The notes: generated by a model not told the origin, from the letters alone. A stretch of 64,000 nucleotides of DNA from an uncultured Lachnospiraceae bacterium (GCA_947176065.1 CAMWPB010000001.1:62001-126000); one strand, 5' to 3'. Counted from the stretch's first letter, positions 7,488-16,668 are shown. Translations and numbers: made by a program.

Positions 7488-10031
7488 ATGAACCGAATTT
7501 TAAATAAAAAACAGGCCATTTGCGGCACGGTCTGGATATTGGCCGTGTGTGCGGCGCTGATTCTCTGGCCGCTCCGTCTGATTCACGAGGAAGTGCGGGC
7601 TGAAAGCGGCAGGCAGCAGGCGGCAGTCTCTGAGGCGGTTAACGCAGATTGTGTGGTGCAGCAGAGATTTATTGCACAGTATGACAGACTGAAAGAGATC
7701 GAGATTTATCTGGCTGACTGGACAAGGGGGGACAAGTTCAATTTTGTGCTCCGCGATGCGTCCATGCAGACGCTGATGCAGCAGGTGATTGATACCGGGG
7801 ATATGGAGACGATTCCCGGCTATTGCCGCGTACAGGTAAATATCGACACGGAAGTGGGACGGGACTACTATCTTCTGCTGCAGGGAGTGGAATCCGAATT
7901 TCATGTGGCTTATGCCGATAACGCGGGGGAAAATACGAATATTTATATCGGTGCGGTCTATTATGACGGCGTGGAGGACACGGAGCGGTGCATGATCGCG
8001 GATTATGTCTATGAGGTTCCTCTGCGGAAGGGAAAGACATTCGTTCTGGATGCGGCTTTTCTGCTTGTGGGTGTACTCACTTCCCTGCTCACTGCGGCTT
8101 ATTATAAGAGACGCCCGGAGAAAAACACCCTGCTTACGGTGGACCGGGCCATGCGCTTTGTCTTAAATCCGCTGATTGCTGCGGCGGCTGTTGCGGCAGG
8201 GGTAGCAATCGGGCCGTGCCGTCTTTTAACGACAGATATTTATTCCATCCTGTTTTATGAGACAGGGGTGGTTTTTGCGGCAGCGGCGGCGTTTTATGCG
8301 GTGAATCACGACAGAACCGGGCTTGCCTCGGACAGGACGGCCTTTGCGGTGCTTCGCGAGAGGTGGCAGGATGACCTGCAGTCCGTGATGTTTGCCGGGG
8401 CGGTCTGGGGATGCTGCAATTATATGAACGCGTTGTATGAGATTCATCATACGGTGGCTTACAGGCAGGTGCTCATTTTCTTTGCTCTGGCATTGATTGT
8501 GACATATCGGAAGAAGGAGTTTTTTTGCTGGAGTACGCTGGTCTACGGCGTGGCGGCTGCGGTGGCCGCGCCCATGTATTACCGGGACGCGCTGGCGGCT
8601 CTGATAGAGAAAAGCGCGCAGACGGGTCTGGCGGAGCTGGGGGAGTTGGAGCTTAAGGCCCTGAAGCTGACGGTCTGGGCAGGCGTTCTTGCAGGATTTG
8701 TGATCCTGAATACCCTGAAACTGCTTTTTGGGAGGAAAATCAAAAGAATTTCCGTACCATACGGCATTCTTGTCGGTGCTTTTTTTGCATTGATTATCCT
8801 GTATCGGAATACAAGGGGATGGCCCATTTTTCTCGTCTGCTGTTTCACGCTTTACTATCTGCGGATGGCTTCGGGGGTAAAACGGACGGTTTTGCTGCAC
8901 AATATAGTCAACGGCATCCTGCTGCATTTTGTTCTGACAGTGGGCTACTGCCTGCTGCACAGGCCTTATATGTATTTTCAGTATTACCGTTATCCCTTCC
9001 ATTTCCACACGGTGACGATTTCCGCCGTATATCTGGCGCTGGCGGTGTGCGCGGCGCTGGTTAAATTTCTGGATGCCTACGGGCGGCGGCCTTCTCTGGC
9101 GGGGACTTATAAGGAGCTCTCGGTGCTTGGCGTTTCCGCCATGTATCTGCTGTTTACGCTGTCGAGAACCGGGTATCTGGCCATCTTTGTGACGGCGGTT
9201 ATGGTGATTCCGGTGGCTTTCTTTTCAGGGAAGGCGCTTCCGTTTCGGGAAAAGTGGCGGCGCTTCCTGCGGGGAATGGGGCTGATGATACTTTCCGTTA
9301 TCATAAGCTTTCCTGTGATGTTTACGGCGCAGAGAACGATTCCCGCCGTGGCGGCCGATATCCGGGCCCATGAGATCGAGGACTTTCCCTCGGAGCTTGT
9401 GCATGGCAGGGATATGGATTCCTATTATTACATTACGGTGGAGCGCTTTATTCAGACCTTCCAGATGAAGGTGCTGGGGATTCCGCAGGAAAGGTGTCTG
9501 AATGCGTTTCTCTATTTCAGCAAGGCGGACGGGGAGTCAGAGTACCGGAGTCCTTATCTGGAAAACGGGGGAAGGATACTGCTTGCGTCCGCAGAGGATA
9601 TGGCGGCATCCGCGGAAGAAGAGGAAGAAGAGTCTTATACGAACGGCAGGTTATATATATTTGAACGCTATTACGAGAGATTGAACAAAACGGGACATGA
9701 CGATATGGGAGTGATGGAGCCTGACGGCAATTATCTGGCCCATGCCCACAATATTTATTTGCAGGTGGCCTATGACCATGGCATTTTCGTGGGCGGCGTA
9801 TTCCTTCTGCTGGGAATCGGGACGCTTGTGCAGGCGGCTTTCTACTATCGGAGGCACAGGGAGGACAGGGAGTGTGCGCTGTTTCCGCTGGCGCTCCTCG
9901 TTCTCTTTGCGGTGGCCGGGCTGACGGAGTGGATTTTCCATCCCTGCTGTCCCATCGCGTACTGTCTGCTTCTCGTGATGGGGCCGCTGCTCACGGATAT
10001 ACGGGTGGATGAGATACCGGAAAGGATGTAA
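7488..10031 (+). CDS. O-antigen ligase/polymerase-like membrane protein (Wzy_C/WaaL type)
   Basis: This 847-residue protein begins with one membrane segment and an extracytoplasmic domain of about 170 residues. A dozen or more membrane segments follow. The diagnostic motif HAHNIYLQVAYDHG is near residue 752, in the last large loop, as in WaaL/Wzy-type enzymes. These join glycan blocks or transfer them to an acceptor on the outer face of the membrane. The ATG at 7488 has GTGAGGA six bases upstream; a GTG at 7476 is an alternative. The extra N-terminal ectodomain makes it longer than the usual 400-500 residue family member. A second, shorter polymerase-like protein is at 53601-54920. Confidence 0.75.
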   Translation: MNRILNKKQAICGTVWILAVCAALILWPLRLIHEEVRAESGRQQAAVSEAVNADCVVQQRFIAQYDRLKEIEIYLADWTRGDKFNFVLRDASMQTLMQQVIDTGDMETIPGYCRVQVNIDTEVGRDYYLLLQGVESEFHVAYADNAGENTNIYIGAVYYDGVEDTERCMIADYVYEVPLRKGKTFVLDAAFLLVGVLTSLLTAAYYKRRPEKNTLLTVDRAMRFVLNPLIAAAAVAAGVAIGPCRLLTTDIYSILFYETGVVFAAAAAFYAVNHDRTGLASDRTAFAVLRERWQDDLQSVMFAGAVWGCCNYMNALYEIHHTVAYRQVLIFFALALIVTYRKKEFFCWSTLVYGVAAAVAAPMYYRDALAALIEKSAQTGLAELGELELKALKLTVWAGVLAGFVILNTLKLLFGRKIKRISVPYGILVGAFFALIILYRNTRGWPIFLVCCFTLYYLRMASGVKRTVLLHNIVNGILLHFVLTVGYCLLHRPYMYFQYYRYPFHFHTVTISAVYLALAVCAALVKFLDAYGRRPSLAGTYKELSVLGVSAMYLLFTLSRTGYLAIFVTAVMVIPVAFFSGKALPFREKWRRFLRGMGLMILSVIISFPVMFTAQRTIPAVAADIRAHEIEDFPSELVHGRDMDSYYYITVERFIQTFQMKVLGIPQERCLNAFLYFSKADGESEYRSPYLENGGRILLASAEDMAASAEEEEEESYTNGRLYIFERYYERLNKTGHDDMGVMEPDGNYLAHAHNIYLQVAYDHGIFVGGVFLLLGIGTLVQAAFYYRRHREDRECALFPLALLVLFAVAGLTEWIFHPCCPIAYCLLLVMGPLLTDIRVDEIPERM

Positions 10032-10087
10032 TACAGGTCGAAGCATATACTGTGGAGAACGTAAGAACACGATACAAAGGTGTAAAA

Positions 10088-11953
10088 ATGGAAAAAATAA
10101 GAAAACCTTTTAACGCAAAACTGTTTTACAGACGGACATGCCTGATTATATACGATATTATCAGTATTGTCCTTGCAAGCTATATGGCGATTCTGTGGCG
10201 TTACGATTTTCACCTCGACGAAATTCCGAGGCATTTCACACAGCCAATTGAACGTTTTCTTTTGCTCAATATTTTGATAACACTGGTTATTTTTTATCTG
10301 ATGCGTCTCTACAGCAGCCTCTGGGCTTTTGCGGGGGAGACGGAGCTGCAGAATATCGTGGTGGCCTGTGTGCTGTCAACGCTGGCGGACGCGGTCGGCC
10401 TGCAGTTTTTCAAGGTGACGACCCGGGCGGTGCCGAGAAGCTACTATCCCGCGTATATGGCCGTTCTGGTGGTCTGCATCTTTGCAAGCCGGTTTTCCTA
10501 TCGGTTTTTCCGCGGATTAAAGCATAAGCAGCAGAATAAAAAGAATATGATCTCGGTTATGGTGATCGGTGCGGGCGAGGCTGCCAATCTGATCATCAAG
10601 GAGATTGTAAACAGCAATTTTTCCACTATGGTCATCAAATGTATCATCGATGACGATAAGGGAAAATGGGGGAAATATATTCAGGGGATCAAGGTCGCCG
10701 GCGGCCGGGACAAGATCGTGGAGTGCGCGGATATCTATGATGTGGACGAGATCATTGTGGCCATGCCCTCCGCACCGAGGACGGAGATCCGGGAAATACT
10801 GGAAATCTGTAAGGACACAAACTGTAAGCTGCGTTCCCTTCCCGGCATGTACCAGCTTGTAAACGGCGAGGTCAATGTGAGTAAGCTGCGGGATGTGGAG
10901 CTGGAGGATCTGCTCGGCAGGGATCCGATCAGCGTCGATATGGACTCCATTCTCGGCTATGTGCAGGGGAAGGTGGTGCTTGTCACCGGCGGCGGCGGTT
11001 CCATAGGCAGCGAACTTTGCAGACAGATCGCGACCCACAGACCGAAACAGCTGGTAATTGTGGATATTTACGAGAACTCGGTATATGATGTGCAGCAGGA
11101 GCTGAAACAGAAATACCCCGAGCTGAATCTGGTGGTGCTTATCGCCTCCGTGCGAAATACGAACCGGATGAACTTTATTTTCTCCGAGTATAAGCCGGAC
11201 ATCGTTTACCATGCGGCGGCCCACAAGCATGTGCCGCTGATGGAGGACAGCCCCACCGAGGCGATCAAGAACAATGTTTTCGGCACCTTTAAGACGGCAC
11301 AGGCAGCGGCTATGAGCGGCGTCCAGCGGTTTGTTATGATCTCCACCGACAAGGCGGTGAATCCCACGAATATCATGGGAGCCAGCAAACGGATCTGCGA
11401 AATGATTATCCAGACCTTTGACAAGCATTATGAAACGGAATTTGTGGCGGTGCGCTTCGGCAATGTGCTGGGCAGTAACGGCAGTGTGATTCCGCTTTTC
11501 CGAAAGCAGATCGCGGCGGGCGGGCCGGTGACGGTCACCCACCCGGATATCATACGCTACTTTATGACCATTCCCGAGGCGGTGTCGCTGGTTCTGCAGG
11601 CCGGCGCGTACGCAAGGGGCGGGGAAATTTTTGTCCTTGATATGGGAGAACCCGTGAAAATCCTTTCTCTGGCGGAAAACCTGATTAAGCTTTCGGGCTA
11701 TCGTGTGGGTGAAGATATCAAGATTGAATTTACGGGTCTTCGTCCCGGGGAAAAGCTCTACGAGGAGCTTCTGATGGACGAGGAAGGCATGAAGGATACG
11801 GCGAACAGGATGATTCATATCGGCAAGCCGATCGAACTGGACGAGTATGAATTTTTCGCGCAGCTAAAGGCGCTGAAAGATGAGTGTCAGATTGAAAGCT
11901 CAGATATCAGACCGCTGATTCAGGAAATCGTGCCGACTTATCATTATAGCTGA
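10088..11953 (+). CDS. pglF: UDP-GlcNAc 4,6-dehydratase (PglF/CapD/EpsC-like, membrane-anchored)
   Basis: 621 residues, the full length of the PglF/EpsC/FlaA1-fusion family. Four N-terminal membrane segments are followed by a first Rossmann-like domain (VIGAGEAANLI). A second SDR domain carries GGGGSIGSEL from about residue 301 and STDKAVNPTN, with the Met430-x3-Lys434 catalytic variant (MGASK) typical of UDP-sugar 4,6-dehydratases. It converts UDP-GlcNAc to the 4-keto-6-deoxy sugar, the first step to bacillosamine-type sugars. ATG 10088 has AAAGGTG upstream and is preferred over a GTG at 10052. The aminotransferase for the next step follows 27 bases later. Confidence 0.9.
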   Translation: MEKIRKPFNAKLFYRRTCLIIYDIISIVLASYMAILWRYDFHLDEIPRHFTQPIERFLLLNILITLVIFYLMRLYSSLWAFAGETELQNIVVACVLSTLADAVGLQFFKVTTRAVPRSYYPAYMAVLVVCIFASRFSYRFFRGLKHKQQNKKNMISVMVIGAGEAANLIIKEIVNSNFSTMVIKCIIDDDKGKWGKYIQGIKVAGGRDKIVECADIYDVDEIIVAMPSAPRTEIREILEICKDTNCKLRSLPGMYQLVNGEVNVSKLRDVELEDLLGRDPISVDMDSILGYVQGKVVLVTGGGGSIGSELCRQIATHRPKQLVIVDIYENSVYDVQQELKQKYPELNLVVLIASVRNTNRMNFIFSEYKPDIVYHAAAHKHVPLMEDSPTEAIKNNVFGTFKTAQAAAMSGVQRFVMISTDKAVNPTNIMGASKRICEMIIQTFDKHYETEFVAVRFGNVLGSNGSVIPLFRKQIAAGGPVTVTHPDIIRYFMTIPEAVSLVLQAGAYARGGEIFVLDMGEPVKILSLAENLIKLSGYRVGEDIKIEFTGLRPGEKLYEELLMDEEGMKDTANRMIHIGKPIELDEYEFFAQLKALKDECQIESSDIRPLIQEIVPTYHYS

Positions 11954-11980
11954 ACATCGGATTTTAGGAGGGTCAAAATC

Positions 11981-13111
11981 ATGGAAAAGAAACGAATTTA
12001 TCTTTCCTCCCCCACCATGCATGGGGATGAGCAGAGATTTGTGCAGGAGGCATTTGACACGAACTGGGTGGCGCCTCTGGGGCCGAACGTAAATGCATTT
12101 GAGAAGGAGATTGCCGAATATACGGGATGCGGTCATGCGGCGGCGTTAGCTTCCGGCACGGCGGCGATCCATATGGCGCTGCGGCTTCTGGGTGTACGGC
12201 AGGGGGATGTGGTGTTTGTGTCGGATCTGACCTTTTCTGCGTCCTGCAACCCGATTGTATACGAAAACGGTACGCCCGTATTTATTGATGCGGAGCCGGA
12301 TACATGGAATATGTCCCCGGAGGCGTTAAGACGCGCCTATGAGAAATACCCGAATCCAAAGGCGGTGATCTGTGTACATCTGTACGGCACGCCCGCCAAG
12401 CTTGATGAGATTATGGAAATCTGCGGGGCGCATGGCACGCCGATGATAGAGGATGCGGCGGAGTCCCTTGGAAGCACATATCAGGGAAGGCATACAGGTA
12501 CCTTTGGAAAATACGGAATCTATTCTTTTAATGGCAATAAGATCATCACCACCTCGGGAGGCGGCATGTTTGTATCGGCCGAGGAGGACGCCGCGAAAAA
12601 GGTTACTTTTCTGGCGACGCAGGCAAGAGACCAGGCAAGACATTACCAGCATTCGCAGATCGGTTATAATTACCGCATGAGCAATGTGACGGCCGGAATC
12701 GGCCGGGGACAGCTGATGCATCTGGAGGAGCACAAGGCGAAAAAGAAGGCCATTTACGAGCAGTACTGCAGGGAATTTGCGGATGTGCCCGCGATACAGA
12801 TGAATCCCATGAACCCGAAAGGGGATGCGAATAACTGGCTTTCCGGCATGGCGATTGCGGCGGACAGCGGCGTGACGCCGGATATGGTTATGGATGCGCT
12901 TGAGGAAAAGCTTAAGGCGGAATGCAGGCCGATCTGGAAACCCATGCATATGCAGCCGGTTTTTGCGGAATGTGATTTCTTTGCGCACAATGAGGACGGC
13001 AGCAGCGTAGGTGAGGATATCTTTGCGAGGGGATTGTGTCTGCCAAGCGACATCAAGAACACGGAGGAGGAGATGGAGGCGATTATCCGCACGGTGAAAG
13101 AGCTGTTTTAA
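11981..13111 (+). CDS. pglE: UDP-4-keto sugar aminotransferase (PglE/EpsN-like)
   Basis: 376 residues of the DegT/DnrJ/EryC1 PLP family. The start IYLSSPTMHGDEQRFVQEAF is typical of PglE/EpsN proteins. VSDLTFSASCNPI and IEDAAESLGS precede the PLP lysine Lys187 in YSFNGNKIITT. It should aminate the 4-keto product of the upstream dehydratase to a UDP-4-amino-4,6-dideoxy-GlcNAc. A GGAGGG site sits before the ATG. The acetyltransferase that normally follows (PglD/EpsM) is missing from the neighbourhood, although two GNATs and a hexapeptide enzyme are present elsewhere in the window. Confidence 0.88.
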   Translation: MEKKRIYLSSPTMHGDEQRFVQEAFDTNWVAPLGPNVNAFEKEIAEYTGCGHAAALASGTAAIHMALRLLGVRQGDVVFVSDLTFSASCNPIVYENGTPVFIDAEPDTWNMSPEALRRAYEKYPNPKAVICVHLYGTPAKLDEIMEICGAHGTPMIEDAAESLGSTYQGRHTGTFGKYGIYSFNGNKIITTSGGGMFVSAEEDAAKKVTFLATQARDQARHYQHSQIGYNYRMSNVTAGIGRGQLMHLEEHKAKKKAIYEQYCREFADVPAIQMNPMNPKGDANNWLSGMAIAADSGVTPDMVMDALEEKLKAECRPIWKPMHMQPVFAECDFFAHNEDGSSVGEDIFARGLCLPSDIKNTEEEMEAIIRTVKELF

Positions 13112-13168
13112 GGGTGTGTGGTGCAGGCGGGTGTCAATTTCTACGTGGCCGCGCGAAAGGAGTATCGA

Positions 13169-13411
13169 ATGATGGACATATTTGAGGAGAAGGACAAGGT
13201 TCGGCTGTGCGACGAGATTGCGGCTTTTTTTAAAGAAGAGCATGATCTGGAGCTGGGGATCATCGGAACGGGGAAAATACTGGATTTCTTTCAGGAGATG
13301 CTGGGGGATCGTATCTATAATAAGGCGCTGGATGATGCGAAACGGTTTTATGCCAGGTATGCGGATAATATGGAGGCGGATTATTACGCATTATATAAAG
13401 ATGTAAAGTAG
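13169..13411 (+). CDS. DUF2164 family small protein
   Basis: An 80-residue acidic protein matching the DUF2164 pattern. An N-terminal charged helix runs into IAAFFKEEHDLELGIIGTGKILDFF, here split as IAAFFKEEHDLELG and GKILDFFQEMLGDRIYNKAL. It ends with a helix containing DAKRFYARYADNMEADYY. The function of this family is unknown. AAAGGAG six bases before the ATG decides the start; an adjacent second ATG at 13172 is equally in frame. It ends just before a strong terminator, so it is the last gene of the pglF-pglE transcript. A link with glycan synthesis is by position only. Confidence 0.8.
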   Translation: MMDIFEEKDKVRLCDEIAAFFKEEHDLELGIIGTGKILDFFQEMLGDRIYNKALDDAKRFYARYADNMEADYYALYKDVK

Positions 13412-13435
13412 ACAGTAATATGAGATTAAAATGTT

Positions 13436-13475
13436 AAAGTTATTTTGATGTATCAAAATAACTTTACTTTTTTAC
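13436..13475 (+). terminator. Strong Rho-independent terminator after the DUF2164 gene
   Basis: A perfect 14-base inverted repeat (13436-13449 and 13452-13465) with a two-base spacer, opening AAAGTTATTT and closing AAATAACTTT, is followed by ACTTTTTT. It ends the pglF-pglE-DUF2164 transcript. Confidence 0.88.
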
Positions 13476-13556
13476 AGTTGGTTCTATGATAAGTATATTG
13501 ATAAAAGGTTATTCTGCGGCAGATCATAGTATGATATGAGAAGAAGGGAGAACAGA

Positions 13557-14108
13557 ATGGCAGAACAGCATAATAAAATATATTACGCGGATGAAAACAT
13601 CACCATCCGGGACATGCAGCAGGAGGATGCGGCGGTTATCACTGCGGAGGAGATTGCACAGGGGTGGAACGCGAGCGTCGATAAATACGAGATGCGTCTG
13701 CGGGACAGGCAGGAAAAGAATGCTTCCGTTCTGGTGGCGGAGTACCAGGGAAGGGTGGCGGGATACATTAATGTTTATCCCGTATCTGAGTGGGGCGCAT
13801 ATGCGGGTAAAGGTTATCCCGAAATTGTGGATTTCGGTGTCCTTGAGAAATACAGGCGTCACGGAATCGGCAGTAAGCTTATGGACGTGGCGGAGCAGAT
13901 TGCCGGGAAGTACAGTGATCGGGTATGTCTGGGCGTGGGATTACACAGCGGTTACGGCAGCGCCCAGAGAATGTATGTGAAACGCGGGTATATTCCCGAC
14001 GGCAGCGGCGTGTGGTATGACGATAAGGTGTGCGAGCCGAATGCGGCATGCCGTAACGATGATGATCTGGTGCTGTATTTTATGAAGGAGCTGGAATCGG
14101 GGAACTGA
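13557..14108 (+). CDS. GNAT family N-acetyltransferase, substrate unknown
   Basis: 183 residues with a GNAT core: YADENITIRDMQQEDA at the start, then VDFGVLEKYRRHGIGSKLMD with the acetyl-CoA loop RRHGIGSK. The segment GVGLHSGYGSAQRMYVKRGY is typical of standalone GNATs acting on small molecules or antibiotics. GGGAG six bases upstream supports ATG 13557 over 13536. A possible -10 TATGAT lies at 13530-13535 without a good -35. It follows a strong terminator and faces a convergent terminator, so it is a single-gene unit. It could replace the missing PglD by acetylating the bacillosamine precursor, but its sequence does not resemble PglD, so this is weak. Confidence 0.8.
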   Translation: MAEQHNKIYYADENITIRDMQQEDAAVITAEEIAQGWNASVDKYEMRLRDRQEKNASVLVAEYQGRVAGYINVYPVSEWGAYAGKGYPEIVDFGVLEKYRRHGIGSKLMDVAEQIAGKYSDRVCLGVGLHSGYGSAQRMYVKRGYIPDGSGVWYDDKVCEPNAACRNDDDLVLYFMKELESGN

Positions 14109-14136
14109 TTTTGCGGCCGCTTGTTTTTGCTATAAC

Positions 14137-14199
14137 AAAACCACAGTTATCAAGCAGCTTTTCAAAAAAGAAAATCTGCAGCAATAACTGTGGCTTTTG
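14137..14199. terminator. Bidirectional terminator between convergent genes
   Basis: Outer arms CCACAGTTAT (14141-14150) and ATAACTGTGG (14184-14193) enclose a second nested stem, GCAGCTTTTC (14154-14163) with GAAAATCTGC (14170-14179). An A-run precedes and a T-run follows, so it works in both directions. It lies between the plus-strand GNAT and the minus-strand phosphoribosyltransferase, exactly where a shared terminator is expected. The double-stem form is longer than usual. Confidence 0.75.
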
Positions 14200-14225
14200 T
14201 ATGCCGTTTCCTTTTAGCTGACTGC

Positions 14226-14867
14226 CTACTGTATTGCGGAATATCCAAATGCATTTGCAAAAGCGTCAATAGGCTGTTTCTCTTTGCACAATGCGCATTC
14301 CTCCGAGCTGTAAGTCTTGTATTCGGGAATGTCCGATGTGGTGAACAGGGCATTGACCGGAATGCCTGCCACAGAATTGGCGGCACTGAAAATCGCACTT
14401 ACGCTGCTGATGGTCGCGCCATAATAGGTCAGGGTCTGTACCGCCTTGGTGACAGTACGGCCTGTGGTTGCGCTTGCGAGCAGAAGCAGTATATTCTTGT
14501 CCCTGATCATGGGCAGATAATTATCGCGGAACAACATCTGGCCGGAAGTGGAGTATTCGGGGGTGACAATATAGATCGTCTGGTGGGCATTGCGGGAATA
14601 GACGCCGGCTCTTGTCAGTTCCTCCGCCAGGAATGCGCCGATGATCTCACAGCCGTCTATACAGACGATCGTATCTACCACGGTAGACAGCATGATCTGG
14701 CGGCTCAGTTCCTTTGCGGCGGTAGATGCTTCACTCAATCTTGTTTTCAGCGTGGTCATATCCAAAAAGTAATTGATATGGGAGCTGGGAGTTACAAAAT
14801 GTCCGTGTATTGCTTTTAATTCAATATTGGGATGGCTTTTGGAGTGAATTTTAATAAGTTCCTTCAT
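14226..14867 (-). CDS. Phosphoribosyltransferase (orotate PRTase-like), solitary
   Basis: The only clear minus-strand gene, coding 213 residues. GGAGG lies seven bases before its ATG (14865-14867), and it has its own promoter and terminator. The PRPP-loop region reads LLLLASATTGRTVTKA (about residues 127-142). It keeps the TTGRT core but lacks the acidic pair that normally precedes it in PRTases (for example VDDVITTG). A cysteine pair, CALC, occurs near the C-terminus. Proteins of this kind are usually annotated as orotate phosphoribosyltransferases or PRTase-family proteins. No pyrimidine genes are nearby, so the true substrate is unknown. Confidence 0.75.
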   Translation of the reverse strand: MKELIKIHSKSHPNIELKAIHGHFVTPSSHINYFLDMTTLKTRLSEASTAAKELSRQIMLSTVVDTIVCIDGCEIIGAFLAEELTRAGVYSRNAHQTIYIVTPEYSTSGQMLFRDNYLPMIRDKNILLLLASATTGRTVTKAVQTLTYYGATISSVSAIFSAANSVAGIPVNALFTTSDIPEYKTYSSEECALCKEKQPIDAFANAFGYSAIQ

Positions 14868-14943
14868 CGGGCTACCTCCTTATTACGATATGTTTTGTTT
14901 TTTGCACAATTTCTCCGTGAGGAATCATCGTGTTGTTGTAAAT

Positions 14944-14972
14944 ATTATACAGCCTGTATGAATGTAAATCAA
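14944..14972 (-). promoter_or_regulatory. Promoter of the minus-strand phosphoribosyltransferase
   Basis: Read on the minus strand, TTGATT (14972-14967) is followed after exactly 17 bases by a perfect TATAAT (14949-14944). It drives the gene starting at 14867 and diverges from the pglC promoter at 14992-15020. Confidence 0.75.
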
Positions 14973-14991
14973 TGTTGTCTTGGGAAAAAAG

Positions 14992-15020
14992 GAGACAATT
15001 GGTTTTATATATGCTATAAT
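14992..15020 (+). promoter_or_regulatory. Promoter of the pglC-like operon
   Basis: A perfect TATAAT (15015-15020) is preceded one base upstream by TG (extended -10). After a 17-base spacer the -35 is GAGACA (14992-14997), four of six matches. The pglC ATG follows at 15044. It is divergent from the minus-strand promoter at 14944-14972. Confidence 0.65.
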
Positions 15021-15043
15021 TTATCCCCAGAGAGGAACAATAT

Positions 15044-15688
15044 ATGTATAAGAAATATAGCAAGAGATGTCTGGATTTCCTGCTGTCCCTGTGCGGCATT
15101 ATCGTGCTCAGTCCCATACTGGCCGTTCTGGCGGTTCTGGTGCGGGTGAAGCTGGGAAGCCCGGTTTTGTTCAAACAGGAGAGACCGGGGAAGGATGAGA
15201 AAATTTTTACCTTATGTAAGTTCCGCACCATGACGGATGCGCGGGATGAGAAGGGGGAGCTTTTGCCGGACGCCGTGCGGCTTACGAAGTTCGGGAAATT
15301 TCTGCGGGCCACGAGTCTGGACGAGCTGCCGGAGCTTTTTAATATTTTGAAGGGCGATATGAGCGTGATCGGGCCAAGGCCCCTGCTCGTCTCTTATCTG
15401 CCCTACTACACGGAACGCGAGCGCCTGAGACACAGCGTACGCCCGGGGCTGACGGGGCTTGCGCAGGTCAGCGGGCGCAATTTCCTTGATTGGGACAGGC
15501 GGTTTCAGAAGGATGTGGAGTATGTGGAGCATCTGACCTTCGGCATGGATATGAAGGTGCTGTGGATGACGGTGCAGACGGTGCTGGGGCATACCGACGA
15601 GGTGGCGGAGGACACCAGCGCGGCGGAAGGAAATTTTGCGGAGATCAGAAAGAAGCGGCTTGAGGAAACAGGGAGTTTAGAGGCATGA
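15044..15688 (+). CDS. pglC: Monotopic phosphoglycosyl transferase (PglC/EpsL-like), initiating enzyme
   Basis: 214 residues, the size of PglC. An N-terminal re-entrant hydrophobic stretch (about residues 9-35) is followed by KQERPGKDEKIFTLCKFRTM. The catalytic Asp93-Glu94 dyad lies in TSLDELPELFNILKGDMSVIGPRP, quoted here as TSLDELPE and GDMSVIGPRP. VRPGLTGLAQVSGRN completes the family signature. It transfers phospho-bacillosamine (or a related sugar phosphate) from UDP to undecaprenyl phosphate, starting a glycan. The partners PglF and PglE are 3 kb upstream on a separate transcript. The stop overlaps the next ATG by four bases. Confidence 0.92.
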   Translation: MYKKYSKRCLDFLLSLCGIIVLSPILAVLAVLVRVKLGSPVLFKQERPGKDEKIFTLCKFRTMTDARDEKGELLPDAVRLTKFGKFLRATSLDELPELFNILKGDMSVIGPRPLLVSYLPYYTERERLRHSVRPGLTGLAQVSGRNFLDWDRRFQKDVEYVEHLTFGMDMKVLWMTVQTVLGHTDEVAEDTSAAEGNFAEIRKKRLEETGSLEA

Positions 15689-16668
15689 ATATTTTGATTT
15701 TGAGCGCGGGCACCCGCGATAAGGTGGTGCAGTATTTTAAGAAGGAGCTGGCGGGCAAGGGCAGAGTGATCGCCACGGACTGCTCCAATCTGGCGCCGGC
15801 GGTGTATGAGGCTGACGCCTTTTATCTGGTGCCCAGGATCACGGAGCCGGGATATCTGGATGTGGTTTTGGATATCTGTAATAAGGAAAAGATTGCGGGT
15901 GTGTTTTCCCTGATTGACCCGGAGCTTTCTCTTCTGGCAAAGGAGCGGGAGCGGTTCCTGTCGGTGGGGACGACGCCCATTGTTTCCGATTATGAGCTGG
16001 TGGAGACATGCTTTGACAAGTACAGGATGTTTGAAATGCTTCGGAACATGCAGATACCTACAGCGAAATGCTATATAGAGAAAGAGGCCTTCTACCGGGC
16101 GGAGGAAAGCGGGGAGATTTCTTACCCGGTCTTTGTGAAGCCTGTGCGGGGCAGCGCCAGCATCCATATCAATAAGGTGGGGAGCAAAAAGGAAATTGAG
16201 GTGCTCTGCGATCTCTATGACGATCTGATGGTGCAGGAGTATATGGACGGTACAGAGTTCGGTGCGGATGTGTACGTGGACATGATATCCGGGAAATGTA
16301 CGGATATTTTCGTGAAAAAGAAGATCAAGATGCGGGCTGGGGAGACGGATAAGTCGGTGTCCTTCAAAGATGAGAAGCTGTTTGCACTGATCCGGGATTT
16401 TGTGGAGGAATGCGGTTTTCGCGGTATGATAGATATCGATATATTTGAGATTGACGGCGTGTACTATATTTCGGAAGTCAATCCCCGTTTTGGCGGCGGG
16501 TATCCCCACGCATACGCCTGCGGCGTGAATATGCCCGCGGCGGTGATCCGCAATCTGGACGGGCAGGTGAACGAGGTGCGGATCGGGGACTATAAAGAAG
16601 GGATCTGCATGATGAAGTTTAATGAGGTGATGATACGGGATATGTCGGGGGAGGAGATTGTACCGTAG
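15685..16668 (+). CDS. ATP-grasp domain enzyme (carbamoyl-phosphate-synthase-like ligase)
   Basis: 327 residues. An N-terminal Rossmann-like part, MNILILSAGTRDKVVQYF, is followed by an ATP-grasp domain. Motifs include YPVFVKPVRGSAS, the acidic DDLMVQEYMDGTEF and the metal-binding EVNPRFGGGYPH near residue 265. Such proteins form amide or ester bonds through acyl phosphates. It is translationally coupled to the pglC-like gene (ATGA overlap), so its substrate is probably the sugar carried by that enzyme. An amino acid or carboxylate ligated to the 4-amino group would be one way to finish a bacillosamine-like sugar where PglD is absent. That role is an inference. Confidence 0.82.
   Translation: MNILILSAGTRDKVVQYFKKELAGKGRVIATDCSNLAPAVYEADAFYLVPRITEPGYLDVVLDICNKEKIAGVFSLIDPELSLLAKERERFLSVGTTPIVSDYELVETCFDKYRMFEMLRNMQIPTAKCYIEKEAFYRAEESGEISYPVFVKPVRGSASIHINKVGSKKEIEVLCDLYDDLMVQEYMDGTEFGADVYVDMISGKCTDIFVKKKIKMRAGETDKSVSFKDEKLFALIRDFVEECGFRGMIDIDIFEIDGVYYISEVNPRFGGGYPHAYACGVNMPAAVIRNLDGQVNEVRIGDYKEGICMMKFNEVMIRDMSGEEIVP

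Noticed and set aside
10517..11818. Long open frame on the minus strand opposite the pglF-like gene
   Set aside because: It is the complement of a well-supported gene, has no ribosome binding site, and its His/Arg-rich composition is that of an antisense shadow.
13557..14108. The GNAT as a PglD equivalent
   Set aside because: It has a GNAT fold, not the left-handed helix of PglD, and sits on its own transcript between two terminators; the link is too weak to claim.
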